Counted from the stretch's first letter, positions 13,952-23,597 are shown. The stretch: DNA of 64,000 bases from Pseudomonadota bacterium (GCA_023388255.1 JAEWGO010000021.1:129083-193082), one strand, 5' to 3'. The notes: generated from the sequence alone by a model not told the origin. A program made the numbers and translations.

Positions 13952-14353
13952 CTACTCGACGAGCTTCAGCTCCAGTTCGAGCGCTGTTCGCTTCTCGTCC
14001 ATCGTGGCCTTCGCGTGCTTGCTGTTCGCCGCGTCGATCAGCGACGTCGGCGCCGCGTTCTCGAAGTAGCTCGTCGCGGCCACGTAGAGCTCCTTTGTCG
14101 CCTTGAGCAGGTCCGGCTTCTTCTTCGCCGCGGCCAGCGCTGCGCCGATGTGGGATTCGAGGGACTTCTTCGTTTGCAGCCCTGCTGCGAAAGCGGCGGC
14201 AGGGCCGTTGGCGAGTTCGACCGAATCCTGTCCCAACAGCACATCGACAGTGAGCCGATGGATCGCCGAGTAGTCCGCCTTCTTCGCCGCGCCAACGGTG
14301 CCGGCCATGCCGGCGAGCAGAAGCACCGCAAACCATTTCCCCAGTGCGCGCAT
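13952..14353 (-). CDS. Small exported protein in prophage accessory region (133 aa)
   Basis: A clear signal peptide (MRALGKWFAVLLLAGMAGTVGA, cleavage near residue 22) precedes a mainly helical, Ala/Lys-rich mature part (IGAALAAAKKKPDLLKAT, YFENAAPTSLIDAANSKHAK). No family recognised. Periplasmic location and a minus-strand cargo position would fit lysogenic conversion or superinfection exclusion, but no direct evidence is seen. Confidence 0.6.
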   Translation of the reverse strand: MRALGKWFAVLLLAGMAGTVGAAKKADYSAIHRLTVDVLLGQDSVELANGPAAAFAAGLQTKKSLESHIGAALAAAKKKPDLLKATKELYVAATSYFENAAPTSLIDAANSKHAKATMDEKRTALELELKLVE

Positions 14354-14397
14354 TGCCCATCCCCTGATTGATCAACGAACGAGCGTACACCCGACCT

Positions 14398-14460
14398 ATG
14401 GCCGAGAAAACCGTCACCCTGAGAATCGTCGCCAACAGCGGCCAGATGGTCGGCGAAGTG
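14398..14460 (+). pseudogene. Truncated duplicate of the tape measure gene start
   Basis: The first 21 codons of a second tape measure allele: MAEKTVTLRIVANSGQMVGEV compared with MTEKTVTLRIVADSGKMVGEV at 14809. At DNA level 54 of 63 positions match, and most differences are silent, so it came from a functional relative rather than from a recent copy of the present gene. It then runs into the 3' end of the minus-strand zinc-ribbon gene. The upstream ribosome site is not evident. Confidence 0.8.
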
Positions 14461-14466
14461 CGCGCT

Positions 14467-14763
14467 TTATGTGCGCTTCCACCACAAGTAGAAGCGAATG
14501 GCCGCGTACCAAAAGAACCCGGTGGCGGTCACGAACGGGGAAAAGAACACCCGCAGAACGTGGTCGCCCTGCTGGGCTTGGCTGTACAGGTAATAGAGCG
14601 TCGCTGCGCCACTCCAGAACAAAAGTGCTGCGAACGTGATTTGCAATTTGATCGCACGGCTCGTGCCCGCTCCGGCTGTAGGCATCGGCTTGCCGCAGCT
14701 TAGACATGCACGAGCTGAGTCCGAAACGCTTCTGCCGCAGTCCGAACATGTGACTAGCGCCAT
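14467..14763 (-). CDS. Zinc-ribbon protein with two membrane segments (98 aa)
   Basis: Start at ATG 14763 gives MALVTCSDCGRSVSDSARAC. The CxxC-x10-CxxC pattern (VTCSDCG ... RACLSCGKP) is a zinc ribbon. It is followed by two hydrophobic spans (about residues 37-55, ITFAALLFWSGAATLYYLY, and 65-90, VFFSPFVTATGFFWYAAIRF). The C-terminus is basic. Zinc-ribbon membrane proteins of this size are common orphan genes in mobile DNA. It is inserted between two copies of the tape measure start, so it is a recent or transferred cargo. Confidence 0.65.
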   Translation of the reverse strand: MALVTCSDCGRSVSDSARACLSCGKPMPTAGAGTSRAIKLQITFAALLFWSGAATLYYLYSQAQQGDHVLRVFFSPFVTATGFFWYAAIRFYLWWKRT

Positions 14764-14808
14764 TGGTAGCCCCTGACCCGATCGACACGAAGAGCATAGC
14801 GAACCCTC

Positions 14809-17800
14809 ATGACTGAGAAAACTGTCACCCTCAGAATCGTCGCCGACAGCGGAAAGATGGTCGGTGAAGTCAACGTCGCGAAGGGTGCGCTCCGCGGACT
14901 CGGAGATGAGGGCGAGAAGGCCGCAAAAGGACTTGACCGCGTTGCTTCCTCCGCTGATCGCGCGGAGAGCTTTGTCGTCCGCATGGGGACGGCGGCCGGC
15001 GCGGCGGCCGCCGCCTTGGCGACGACGCTCGCTGTCATGGTGAAGACCCAGATCGACGCCGCGGACGCCGCCGGCAAGATGGCTGCTCGGACAGGGCTGT
15101 CGGTTGAGGCCCTTTCTGCCTTGCAGCAGGCCGCACGCTCGAACAGCGAAAGCTTGGATGCGATTCCTCGATTGCTCGATGCGATTCAAACATCGGCCGC
15201 GAAGGCTGCCGCTGGAGTGCGATCGCAAGCGGCCGACTTCAAGGCGATGGGTATTTCGGTTCGCGACACGAACACTGGCGCGCTCAAACCTGCGGAAGCC
15301 ATCCTTGGGGAGGTCACCGCCAAGCTGGCCACGTACCGCAATGGCGTCGCCAAGACAGCGTTGGAAAATCGCTTGTTCGGCGACTCCGCGAGCGCGCTTC
15401 GGCTAACGCTCAGGCAGCTCGGAGAAGATGGACTCGACCTGTTGAAAGAGAAGGCTGATGCCGCCGGCCGTCTGATCAGTGGCGACACTGCCGAAAAGGC
15501 TGCCAAGTTCAACGACGAACTGCAGCGCGCGAAGGACCGGGTCATCGGAGTGGCATCGGAGATAGGCGAGGCTCTCTTGCCGGCATTGATCGACGGAGCG
15601 GCAGGATTTGCCGACATGCTGGATGCGGCGGCAAAGAACGAAACAGTGCGGGCGACGCTGTCGGCGATTTGGGAGGCCGCAAAGACGGGCGCCGGCTTCG
15701 TTCGCGAGCTGGCCGGCGCATTCGCTGAAATGGCGAATGATCCAGGCTTGCTGCAGTTCCTTGAGCGCACCCGGTGGGAGCTGGAGCAAATTGCCAAGTT
15801 GGTTCCTGATTCGATCAGGGACATAAAGCCGGGTGCGAGCACGACAGTGCAATGGACCATGCCGGAATGGCTGAAGGCGATCAACGGGGATACGCCGGGT
15901 GGTGTCATTTTCGACCGCAGGGCAAAGCTGGCCGCAAAAGAGGCAGCCGATGCCGCATCCAACAATCCCTTCAACATCGCATCGACCCAGCAGCTTGTCG
16001 ACCTGTCACGTCCGCTGCTCGATGATCTGACGAAGATGTGGGAAACGGTCACGGGAGCCGTCGACGACTTCGGTCTGCACGCGAAGCAGGTGGCCAAGCC
16101 GGATGCGCCCGGCGTGCCGGTGCTGCCGCCGCGAGATTCCTCTGCGGCCAAGGAGGCCGCGGAGAACGAACGCATCCTTGCACAGGTGCAGTCCGAAGCG
16201 AACAAGCAAGTCGAGGCGGCATTCGAACTCAATGACCGGCTCTCGAACGGCTATAGCGGGCCGTGGGCGAGGGCGCAGCAAGAGTACGCCAAGCAGATCG
16301 ACACCATCGCACAGGGCATGGTCGGCCTCACCACGCAAATGAATCTCGGCATGATTACGCCAGAGCAGTACGCGCGCGGCATGCAGATGCTCAGCGACTC
16401 GGCTGGCGTCGCTGCGGACCGCTTGCACAAAACTCAGGCAGCGGTCGGATCAGCAGACGCTGTGATCGCCACCGCAATGGCGACACTCACCAGCGAGACG
16501 GCTGCTCGCGGAAAGTCTTCGGCGGCAATCAACGCAGAGAACTTCGCGCGACAGATCGAGCAGAAGCTGATTCGCGACGGCCTGCCGTACCAGAAGAGCA
16601 AGATCGACGCGCTGAAAGCCGAGGCAGAAAGCATCTTCTCTTTGAACGACATCCTGCAGCAGTTCGGCGACACCGATCCGTTCCTCAATCTCGTCGACAG
16701 CGTCGGCAAGGCCGAGAAGGCGCTGAAAAATCTGAAAGGCCCGATGGGCGAAGCCCTCGATCCAGAACTGGCGAAGAAATACGAAAACGCGATCGCTGCT
16801 GCGAACATGCAGATTGGCGTCAAGATGGTGGGGTCCTACAGCGCGCTGTTGGGTTCTGTGCGCGCGTTCACCCGAGAAGGAAGCAAGTCGTACGAGCAGA
16901 TATCCGCTGGCATGGCCGCTCTGCAAATTGTGCAGGACGCGCTTGCGATGCGCGCGGCCATTATCGCCGTGCTCACGCAGGGTGAGGGTGAGCCGTACAG
17001 CGCTTGGGCGCGCATGGCGGCGATGGCTGCCGCAGTGGCGCCGTTCCTTGCCAGCATTGGGCAGACGCTGGCCGGCCTCGGTGGCGGCGGAGGCCCGTCG
17101 TCGCAGTCGGCCGAGGTACGGCAAGCTCAGCAGGGCACCGGCTCTGTGCTCGGCGACAGCGAGGCGAAGAGCGAATCCATCCTGCACGCCACCGAGATCA
17201 CGGCCAATGCGACGCAGCAGCTCGTCGGCCTCAACCGCGGCATGCTCGACGCGCTGCGCGCGCTGCAGTCGGGCCTCGGCGCTGCCGGAAACCAGCTCGC
17301 GCGCGGCGCAGGCAATGCCGCGTTCCCCGGCCTGCAGGACAACACCGGGTTCCCGATTTCCAGTCCGCTGTTGGATCTCCACATGGCGGACCCGATCAGC
17401 AAAGCGATCAACGGATTCCTGTTCGGTGGATCGCAGGAGATCATCGACCAGGGCATCGTCGTCGCCGGCGGCGCCCTGACTGACATGCTCGACAAAATCG
17501 TGGTCGGCGCGTACCAGACAATCGAAGAAGACGGCGGGCTGTTCGGCAGCGACAAGACGTTCGACAACGTCACGAGCGTTTCCGACACGTTCGGCCGGCA
17601 GTTCCAGCTGGTGATCGGCTCGATCATCGACACGGTGCGCGCTGGCGCGCTCGCGATCGGGATGTTGCCGGCTGACATTCAGGCTGCGCTGGACGCGTTC
17701 CAAGTCGCGGAGATCAAGATTTCGCTGAAGGGGCTGAGCGCCGAGGAACAGCAGAAAGAAATCGAAGCCGTCTTGAGCCAGCTGTTCGACGGCCTCGCCG

Positions 17801-20103
17801 GCAGCGTGGTGCCCTTCATCGAGCAATTCCAAAAAGTCGGCGAAGGCCTCGGCGAGACGTTGATCCGCATCGCGACCGAAGTGCAAGTCGTGCAGGAAGG
17901 GTTCCGCCAGCTCGGCATCGCTGTGACCGAAACTGACCCTGAGAAGTTCGCGCAGATCTCCGACGCGCTGATTCAAGCAGCGGGCGGACTCGATGCCTTC
18001 ATCGAAGGCATGAAGACGTTCGTGTCCGCGTTTGCGCCCGAGAGCTACCAGTTCGCGACCAACGCGGATGCGCTCAACTCGGCGCTGACCGAGGCGGGCC
18101 TGACGCTGCCGGCGACGCGCGCCGGCATGTGGGATCTGATGCAGTCCCTCGACGCGACCACCGAGTCAGGCCGCGCGCAGATCGCGACGCTGCTGCGCCT
18201 CGCCGATGTATCCGACGCGTACTACACCGCACTCGACAAGCAAACGTCAGAAGCGGTGAAACTGCTCGACAGCATGGGGATTGCCACCGGCGGCCTGAGC
18301 GAGTTCGGCCGCTCTCTGGTATCGATCAAGGCACAGGAAGCGAGTGCCGTCGACGCGGCCAATTTCCTCGCTAAAGCGCATGGCCGCGAAGGCGCCAGCG
18401 CGATGCAGCTCGCTGCGATCCACACATGGACGGCCCAGCAAATGGCCGCGGCCGTGCGGAAGTTGCAGACGCAGATCCGCGACGAAGTTGCCAAGCTCTA
18501 CGGCGGCGTGCCCGGCTCGCTCGATGCGATCAACGCGCGCATCGAGGAGCTGAAACAGCAGGCCAGCGATATCGGCAGCGGCTGGTCCGACAGCATCAAC
18601 AGCGCCGCCGATGCGAGCGCGCAGTTGTTCGATCAGTGGCGCGACGGCGTGAAGTCCGTGCAGGACTATCTGGACTCGATGCTGCTCGGCGACCTGTCGG
18701 GCCTCACGCCCGAGGAACAGCTGGCCGAAGCGCAGCGGCAGCTGATCGCGATGCAGCAGGCCGCAGCAGGCGGCGATGCCGGCGCGCTCAACCAACTGCC
18801 GCAGCTTGCCGATGCGTACCTGCGCCTGCTGCGCGGCTCGACCGCTAGCGGCGAGGATTACAACGCCGGCTTCGACTGGGTGCGCCAGCTGTTGCAGAGC
18901 GTGGTGGACATGCCCAATCCCGGCACCGAGGGCAACGGGAATGGCAACACGGGCGGTGGCGGCACGACCACCGTGGTCGCATCGCCCGAATTGCAGGCGC
19001 TCTACGATGCGCGTGATGCCGCTCTGGCAGCGCAGGAGGTCGAGTATCGCGCGCAGCTCGCCCAGCAGCTCACGCAGCACCTGAGCGATTTGGCGACGGC
19101 GCTGAACGTGCCGATCTTCGAGTTGATCGCGGCGCAAGGCGTGAATCTCGCCAAGCTCGCCACCGATCTCGGTGTGGACCTCGCAAACCTCAACGCGGCC
19201 AGCATTCAGGCGCTGGGCGGCATGGCCACCACGCTTGGCGTGCCGCTCGCCGAACTGGTGCAGCAGCTCGGCCTGTCGATGCCGGATCTGAAGGAAGGCC
19301 TGGTCGAACTGACGACGAAACTCGGCATCGACCTCACGGCGCTGACCGGCACCACGGCCGGGCAGCTGGCCGGGCTAGCGACGTCGCTCGGTACGAATCT
19401 CAAGGGCTTGTCCGAAGCGCTCGGCATCGATCTCGGCAAGCTCACCGACATCAACAGCCCGATCTTTCAGGCGTTGGAAAAGAACATCGGTGACCTCTCG
19501 CCCGACATCAAGACCGAGCTGACGCCGTTGCTTGATGCCGTGAAGAACGCCGCCGGCGACGAGCAGAAAAACCAAGCCGTGAAGGCGCTGCGCGATCACG
19601 TCGACGACATGGCGCCGGACATCAAGAACCAGCTCGCGCCGTACTTCGACGACATCATGCCGGTGAAGGCGCTTAACCAGCTCGACTTCCTGAGCCAGAT
19701 CCACGACATCGCGGCGGACCAGCTCACCGAACTCGGCGGCATCCGCAGCAATCTCGCGGCCGCGAACAAAGCCGCCGGCGTCGAGAGCTACGCGGTCGGC
19801 ACCGGCTACGTGCCGAACGATGGCCTGGCGATGATCCACCAGGGCGAGGCGATCATTCCCGCGCCGTTCGCGGCGTGGATGCGCAGCAACGGCATCCCGG
19901 TCGCACGCGGCGGCGCGGCGAACGACGACAGCCGCGTCGAGCGCGCCGTCAACGCGCTGCGCGAGGAAGTCGCGGCGTTGCGTCGCGAGAACAGCGCCGG
20001 CCACCGCCAGACCGCAGACACCGTCAACGCCACGGGCCACAAGGCCTTCATCCAACGTGACGAAATCCAACGCAAGAACGCAACCGGAGGCCGAGGTCAA
20101 TGA
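14809..20103 (+). CDS. Tail tape measure protein (1764 aa)
   Basis: It sets tail length and is threaded through the tube. The N-terminus (TVTLRIVADSGKMVGEV, then GAAAAALATTLAVMVKTQID and MAARTGLSVEALSALQQAA) is standard for siphophage tape measures; a long helical middle follows. Residues about 1410-1545 contain tandem repeats of about 20-25 residues built on 'LAxxLGVxLxxL'. The end has the usual AVGTGYVPNDGLAMIHQGE and a coiled segment (RVERAVNALREEVAALRREN). It overlaps the next gene by 4 bp. The usual position directly after the chaperones is broken by a 9-kb insertion. Confidence 0.9.
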   Translation: MTEKTVTLRIVADSGKMVGEVNVAKGALRGLGDEGEKAAKGLDRVASSADRAESFVVRMGTAAGAAAAALATTLAVMVKTQIDAADAAGKMAARTGLSVEALSALQQAARSNSESLDAIPRLLDAIQTSAAKAAAGVRSQAADFKAMGISVRDTNTGALKPAEAILGEVTAKLATYRNGVAKTALENRLFGDSASALRLTLRQLGEDGLDLLKEKADAAGRLISGDTAEKAAKFNDELQRAKDRVIGVASEIGEALLPALIDGAAGFADMLDAAAKNETVRATLSAIWEAAKTGAGFVRELAGAFAEMANDPGLLQFLERTRWELEQIAKLVPDSIRDIKPGASTTVQWTMPEWLKAINGDTPGGVIFDRRAKLAAKEAADAASNNPFNIASTQQLVDLSRPLLDDLTKMWETVTGAVDDFGLHAKQVAKPDAPGVPVLPPRDSSAAKEAAENERILAQVQSEANKQVEAAFELNDRLSNGYSGPWARAQQEYAKQIDTIAQGMVGLTTQMNLGMITPEQYARGMQMLSDSAGVAADRLHKTQAAVGSADAVIATAMATLTSETAARGKSSAAINAENFARQIEQKLIRDGLPYQKSKIDALKAEAESIFSLNDILQQFGDTDPFLNLVDSVGKAEKALKNLKGPMGEALDPELAKKYENAIAAANMQIGVKMVGSYSALLGSVRAFTREGSKSYEQISAGMAALQIVQDALAMRAAIIAVLTQGEGEPYSAWARMAAMAAAVAPFLASIGQTLAGLGGGGGPSSQSAEVRQAQQGTGSVLGDSEAKSESILHATEITANATQQLVGLNRGMLDALRALQSGLGAAGNQLARGAGNAAFPGLQDNTGFPISSPLLDLHMADPISKAINGFLFGGSQEIIDQGIVVAGGALTDMLDKIVVGAYQTIEEDGGLFGSDKTFDNVTSVSDTFGRQFQLVIGSIIDTVRAGALAIGMLPADIQAALDAFQVAEIKISLKGLSAEEQQKEIEAVLSQLFDGLAGSVVPFIEQFQKVGEGLGETLIRIATEVQVVQEGFRQLGIAVTETDPEKFAQISDALIQAAGGLDAFIEGMKTFVSAFAPESYQFATNADALNSALTEAGLTLPATRAGMWDLMQSLDATTESGRAQIATLLRLADVSDAYYTALDKQTSEAVKLLDSMGIATGGLSEFGRSLVSIKAQEASAVDAANFLAKAHGREGASAMQLAAIHTWTAQQMAAAVRKLQTQIRDEVAKLYGGVPGSLDAINARIEELKQQASDIGSGWSDSINSAADASAQLFDQWRDGVKSVQDYLDSMLLGDLSGLTPEEQLAEAQRQLIAMQQAAAGGDAGALNQLPQLADAYLRLLRGSTASGEDYNAGFDWVRQLLQSVVDMPNPGTEGNGNGNTGGGGTTTVVASPELQALYDARDAALAAQEVEYRAQLAQQLTQHLSDLATALNVPIFELIAAQGVNLAKLATDLGVDLANLNAASIQALGGMATTLGVPLAELVQQLGLSMPDLKEGLVELTTKLGIDLTALTGTTAGQLAGLATSLGTNLKGLSEALGIDLGKLTDINSPIFQALEKNIGDLSPDIKTELTPLLDAVKNAAGDEQKNQAVKALRDHVDDMAPDIKNQLAPYFDDIMPVKALNQLDFLSQIHDIAADQLTELGGIRSNLAAANKAAGVESYAVGTGYVPNDGLAMIHQGEAIIPAPFAAWMRSNGIPVARGGAANDDSRVERAVNALREEVAALRRENSAGHRQTADTVNATGHKAFIQRDEIQRKNATGGRGQ

Positions 20104-22640
20104 GTGAACGCCGTCGCATCCTGCTCGCCGAGGTCCAGCCGCGCATCATCAAGGCGCCGGTGTATGCCACGTGGAACCCTGCAGACCGCGACGCGAGCAT
20201 CGCGCTGTCCGGCGGCAACCTGACGGCGACGAAGTCGACCACGCATGCCACCGACTGGGCAAGCGTTCGCGCAACAACGCAGACGCCGGTCGGCCGCCAC
20301 TATGCGGAGTTCACCGTCGCATACACCGGCTCGCCGAACTTCACTGTCGGAATGATGCGTGGCGACTTCTTCCTCGACGACGATCCGCGGGTCACGCTGG
20401 CCGGCGTGACCGTCGATCGCGCCGGCAACGTGCGCATGGCGACGGCGATTGTCGGATCGCTCGGTGCGCTCGTAGCGGGCAGCATTGTTCGGATGCTGAT
20501 CGATGCGGACGCGATGGAAATCTGGCTTGCGCGCGATGCGGGTGCGTGGGTAAAGGTGTTGCCGACAAACGGAGTATTGCGGACACTGTTCCAGAAGGAT
20601 CCGTTCCCCGCGTGTGGATTCCAGCGGCCGAGTGGAACCACGGCGAGCATTACCGCCAACTTCGGCGCGTCACCGTTCACCTACGCGGTGCCCGATAGCT
20701 GCAATGCCGGTATCTACACGGTTCCACCGTCCGAGCCGACCACGCTGTACCTCGGCAGCGAAGGGTTCTACGCCCCGACGAAAACCGGACTCATCCACTA
20801 CCTCGGCCGCATTGTTGGCGACCAGGACGTCGAGATCGAGCGCGAAGGCAGCTGCTGGGTCTGGGGTGGACAGACGATCAGCCGGCCGGGACAGATCGTA
20901 TGTGCGAACGCAGATGGTGGCCTGGACGGATGGGCCAACCTCGATTGGCGCAACGCGCCGATCACGCTGCGTCGCGGGTATGACGGCTACACGCTCGACA
21001 TGTTCCAGGAGCATTCGACCGGCCTCGTCGATCGGATCGAGTTCACGAGCGACCGCCGCGTGATTCTGCCGCTCGCCGATCCACTCGCGCAGGCCGACGT
21101 GCCGCTGCAGAGCGAGGTGTATCCCGAGGATTTCGCGAACGCTCAGGTCGCCGGCACGCCGATTCCGATCGTGCTCGGCACGCCGAAGTTCGTGCCGGGC
21201 GTGCTGCAGGACACGCTCACTGTCGGCGCGAACGCGCGCGCACGCCAGCTGCATGACGGCCGCGGCGGTCATGGCGTCACGGTCAGCGATGTGTTCGACA
21301 ATGGCAGCCGATTCGTCGCGCCGACCGATCCTTACACGCCGTCAAGCCCGATCACGGCGCTCAATGGCGGCAACCTCTCGGGCTGGGCCGGCACGCCCGC
21401 GGTGCCATCCGGCTGGTCCGCCATCACACCGATCACAGCGGCCAACGGGTTCGCCACCCTCGGCGCACTCACGCCCGGCGCGCGCTGCTATTCCGATGGG
21501 AACGGATATGCCGTGCTGCTCAACGGCGCACCGTTCATGTCTGTAGGCCGCTATGTGATCACGTTCAGCGTCGCTACGGTCACAAAGGCCGGCACGCTGC
21601 GCTTCCGCGTGGATGGCGGTGGCGGCGTGCGGTCGGAAACATCGATTGCGATCACGACGACCGGCGCGAAGACTGTCACGCTCGACGTGCGCAAGGCGGG
21701 CCAGCTGCAGCTTGTCGTCGGCAATCTGTTCGGGCCGGACCTCGGTATCGATGTCACCATCAACACGCTGCGCATGGACTCGCAACAGATCATCGACTGG
21801 ACGGTGTGGCCGGCCACCGGCACGCAAACCGGCTTCCGCCTCAACAACACGCCGGAGGGCAAGGTCACCGCGCATCCGATCGACAGCACCTACTTCGGCC
21901 TCGAATACGCCGTGCGCGCCGTCGCCAACCGCGTCGGCCTCAGCCTCAACACGGCCGGCCTCGATATCGACACAATGCCCATTGGCGACTACCTGGCGCA
22001 GCCGGTCACGGCACTGGCGCAGATGCGCGCGCTGCTCGATGCCGTGCTCGCCACGGTGGTGCCCGATCGAACCGGCGCATTGCGCGGCGCGCGCATCGTC
22101 GAGCCATCTCGCACCGCTGTGGCCTACCTCGACACGACCAACGTGCGCGACACGCCCGTCGTCACGCTCGACGAGGCCAAGAGCCTGACCACAGTGCTGT
22201 GCGGCCAGCGCAATTTCACGGTGCACACCAGCGCCGAAATCGCCACCTCGGTCAGCGATCCGAACAGCCCGACCTACGATGCCGATCTGCTTGCGCGGCT
22301 GACCAGCGAATGGGGCGTGACGTGTGCGGGCGCGTCCAAGCTCGCCGCTGCCGTTGCCGATGCCTACGCGCACGCTGAGAAGGCCAAGCCGCGCGGAACC
22401 GTGCTGCAGGATGCCGCGCAGATCAAGGCGGAGATCAATCGCATCTGCACGATCTGGCGCACGCGCCGGATGTTCTACGCCGTGCAGGCGCTGCTCGACG
22501 AACACGCCGATTTGGAACCCGGCGACACCGTGTGCCTGACGTGGCCCGGCTTCGGCTTGGACACCGGCAAGAATCTTCTCGTCGTCGGAGTGCGCTCGCG
22601 CTTCTTCGCGCGCCGCGTCGACCTCAAATTGTGGGGTTAA
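20100..22640 (+). CDS. Tail tip / baseplate protein with N-terminal SPRY-like domain (846 aa)
   Basis: Overlaps the tape measure stop by 4 bp. Residues about 20-190 look like a SPRY/concanavalin-type beta-sandwich (WNPADRDASIALSGGNLTAT, GRHYAEFTVAYTGSPNFTVG, FPACGFQRPSG). Later, TLYLGSEGFYAPTKT, RIEREGSCWVWGG-like segments and a C-terminal portion ending TVCLTWPGFGLDTGKNLLVV resemble phage tail proteins that assemble at the tip. SPRY domains often contact the host surface. A central section (about residues 410-560) is Gly/Thr-rich beta and may be a carbohydrate-binding-like insert. Confidence 0.68.
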   Translation: MSERRRILLAEVQPRIIKAPVYATWNPADRDASIALSGGNLTATKSTTHATDWASVRATTQTPVGRHYAEFTVAYTGSPNFTVGMMRGDFFLDDDPRVTLAGVTVDRAGNVRMATAIVGSLGALVAGSIVRMLIDADAMEIWLARDAGAWVKVLPTNGVLRTLFQKDPFPACGFQRPSGTTASITANFGASPFTYAVPDSCNAGIYTVPPSEPTTLYLGSEGFYAPTKTGLIHYLGRIVGDQDVEIEREGSCWVWGGQTISRPGQIVCANADGGLDGWANLDWRNAPITLRRGYDGYTLDMFQEHSTGLVDRIEFTSDRRVILPLADPLAQADVPLQSEVYPEDFANAQVAGTPIPIVLGTPKFVPGVLQDTLTVGANARARQLHDGRGGHGVTVSDVFDNGSRFVAPTDPYTPSSPITALNGGNLSGWAGTPAVPSGWSAITPITAANGFATLGALTPGARCYSDGNGYAVLLNGAPFMSVGRYVITFSVATVTKAGTLRFRVDGGGGVRSETSIAITTTGAKTVTLDVRKAGQLQLVVGNLFGPDLGIDVTINTLRMDSQQIIDWTVWPATGTQTGFRLNNTPEGKVTAHPIDSTYFGLEYAVRAVANRVGLSLNTAGLDIDTMPIGDYLAQPVTALAQMRALLDAVLATVVPDRTGALRGARIVEPSRTAVAYLDTTNVRDTPVVTLDEAKSLTTVLCGQRNFTVHTSAEIATSVSDPNSPTYDADLLARLTSEWGVTCAGASKLAAAVADAYAHAEKAKPRGTVLQDAAQIKAEINRICTIWRTRRMFYAVQALLDEHADLEPGDTVCLTWPGFGLDTGKNLLVVGVRSRFFARRVDLKLWG

Positions 22641-22644
22641 CAAC

Positions 22645-23475
22645 ATGGCCGGCGCTGTCATCAGCTATCGCAACGAAGTGGATACGGCCGTGCTCAGCGG
22701 CGGCGCGACGGTCGAGTGTCCGCTGACGAATCTGCAGGTCCGACAGCTCTCGACGACATGGCGCTGCAACGTGTCCGGCGCCACGCCGACCGTGGTTGAT
22801 TTCGGCGCGGCGAAGACGATTCGGCTGGTCGCACTGGCCAACACCAACGCGCGACACGACCAGGCCAACACGACGAAGGTCGAGTACAGCACCAACGGCA
22901 TCGCGTGGACCGACGCTGGCGTGACATGGGCGCGAGAAGGTCAGCAGCCAGCAAAGTCGAAAGACATCGCCGGCATGCTGATCGCCGTGCTGCCCACCGG
23001 CATCCTCGCGCGCTACTGGCGCATCACACCGGCATGGAGCCGCGTGGATGCCGCGACGTATTACGAGGCCGGCCGGCTCTGGCTGGGTGATGCGATTGTG
23101 GTTCCTGATGGCGTCGAGGCAGGTTGGTCGCGCGGCTTCACAGACGCCGGCCGTCTCGATTTCGCCGCTGGGTTGGAGGCCTACGAAGACCCGCGCCCAC
23201 GCGCCCGTGCAATCAGCTTCAGCTTCAGCGCATTGCCCCCAGAGATCGCATACGGATTCGCGGAATCCGCAGCAAGCTCCGGCACGACGCCCAGCTTCGA
23301 CGGCCTGCAGATGGAAGCCGGCCTGACCGGCGAAGTGATCGCCGTGCCGGTCACGCGCACACCGCTTTGGGCACGTCGCACGGGCGTATACGGACACATC
23401 GCCGACAGCTGGCAGATTCGCCACCAGGCAGGCCCGAACTATGCGGCCGATCTGCGCGTGATCGAGGAGCGGTGA
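22645..23475 (+). CDS. Phage tail protein, last gene of the tail operon (276 aa)
   Basis: 276 residues from ATG 22645, 4 bp after the previous stop. N-terminal segment MAGAVISYRNEVDTAVLSGG, LTNLQVRQLSTTWRC and then a beta-sandwich-like stretch (IRLVALANTNARHDQAN, KVEYSTNGIAWTD) recall discoidin-like tail proteins. The C-terminus (GVYGHIADSWQIRHQAGPNY) is typical of the family that follows SPRY tail proteins. No further phage gene is found after it. Confidence 0.62.
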   Translation: MAGAVISYRNEVDTAVLSGGATVECPLTNLQVRQLSTTWRCNVSGATPTVVDFGAAKTIRLVALANTNARHDQANTTKVEYSTNGIAWTDAGVTWAREGQQPAKSKDIAGMLIAVLPTGILARYWRITPAWSRVDAATYYEAGRLWLGDAIVVPDGVEAGWSRGFTDAGRLDFAAGLEAYEDPRPRARAISFSFSALPPEIAYGFAESAASSGTTPSFDGLQMEAGLTGEVIAVPVTRTPLWARRTGVYGHIADSWQIRHQAGPNYAADLRVIEER

Positions 23476-23597
23476 GGCCCAAACTACTCTCCGCTTCGGG
23501 CTTGCAACCGATTGATTCTGTTAGGCTGCAATGGCATGTTTTTGCACGTTTATTGCGCTGTAAAAGTTGATGTAACCATATGAATTACAAAGTTAAA
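23476..23597. other. Probable phage-host junction, AT-rich
   Basis: Between the last tail gene and the phosphatase gene, about 23505-23600 is clearly richer in A/T than either side (for example GCATGTTTTTGCACG, GTTTATTGCGCTGTAAAAG). This may be phage end DNA, an attachment core or the phosphatase promoter. The matching left-end att is not in the window, so none can be called. Confidence 0.4.

Larger units (their letters stand above)
1..23475 (+). mobile_element. Prophage, siphovirus type, right-hand part (left end outside window)
   Basis: Tightly packed plus-strand genes run from a scaffold-like protein and a P22-type coat protein through head-completion, tail tube, frameshifted tail chaperone, tape measure and tail-tip proteins. 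RHH regulators, an antirepressor-like protein and minus-strand accessory genes are embedded between chaperone and tape measure. Terminase, portal and integrase are not in the window and could lie further left. No endolysin, holin or tail fibre is seen. Host-type genes start at 23598 with a tyrosine phosphatase. The right border is placed after the last tail gene and is approximate; no att repeat could be confirmed because the left end is not visible. Confidence 0.9.

Noticed and set aside
13037..14371. 444-residue plus-strand frame
   Set aside because: It covers HigBA and the exported protein gene on the other strand, which have real family motifs.
16450..17976. 508-residue minus-strand frame opposite the tape measure gene
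   Set aside because: Same type of antisense shadow; no family-like content.
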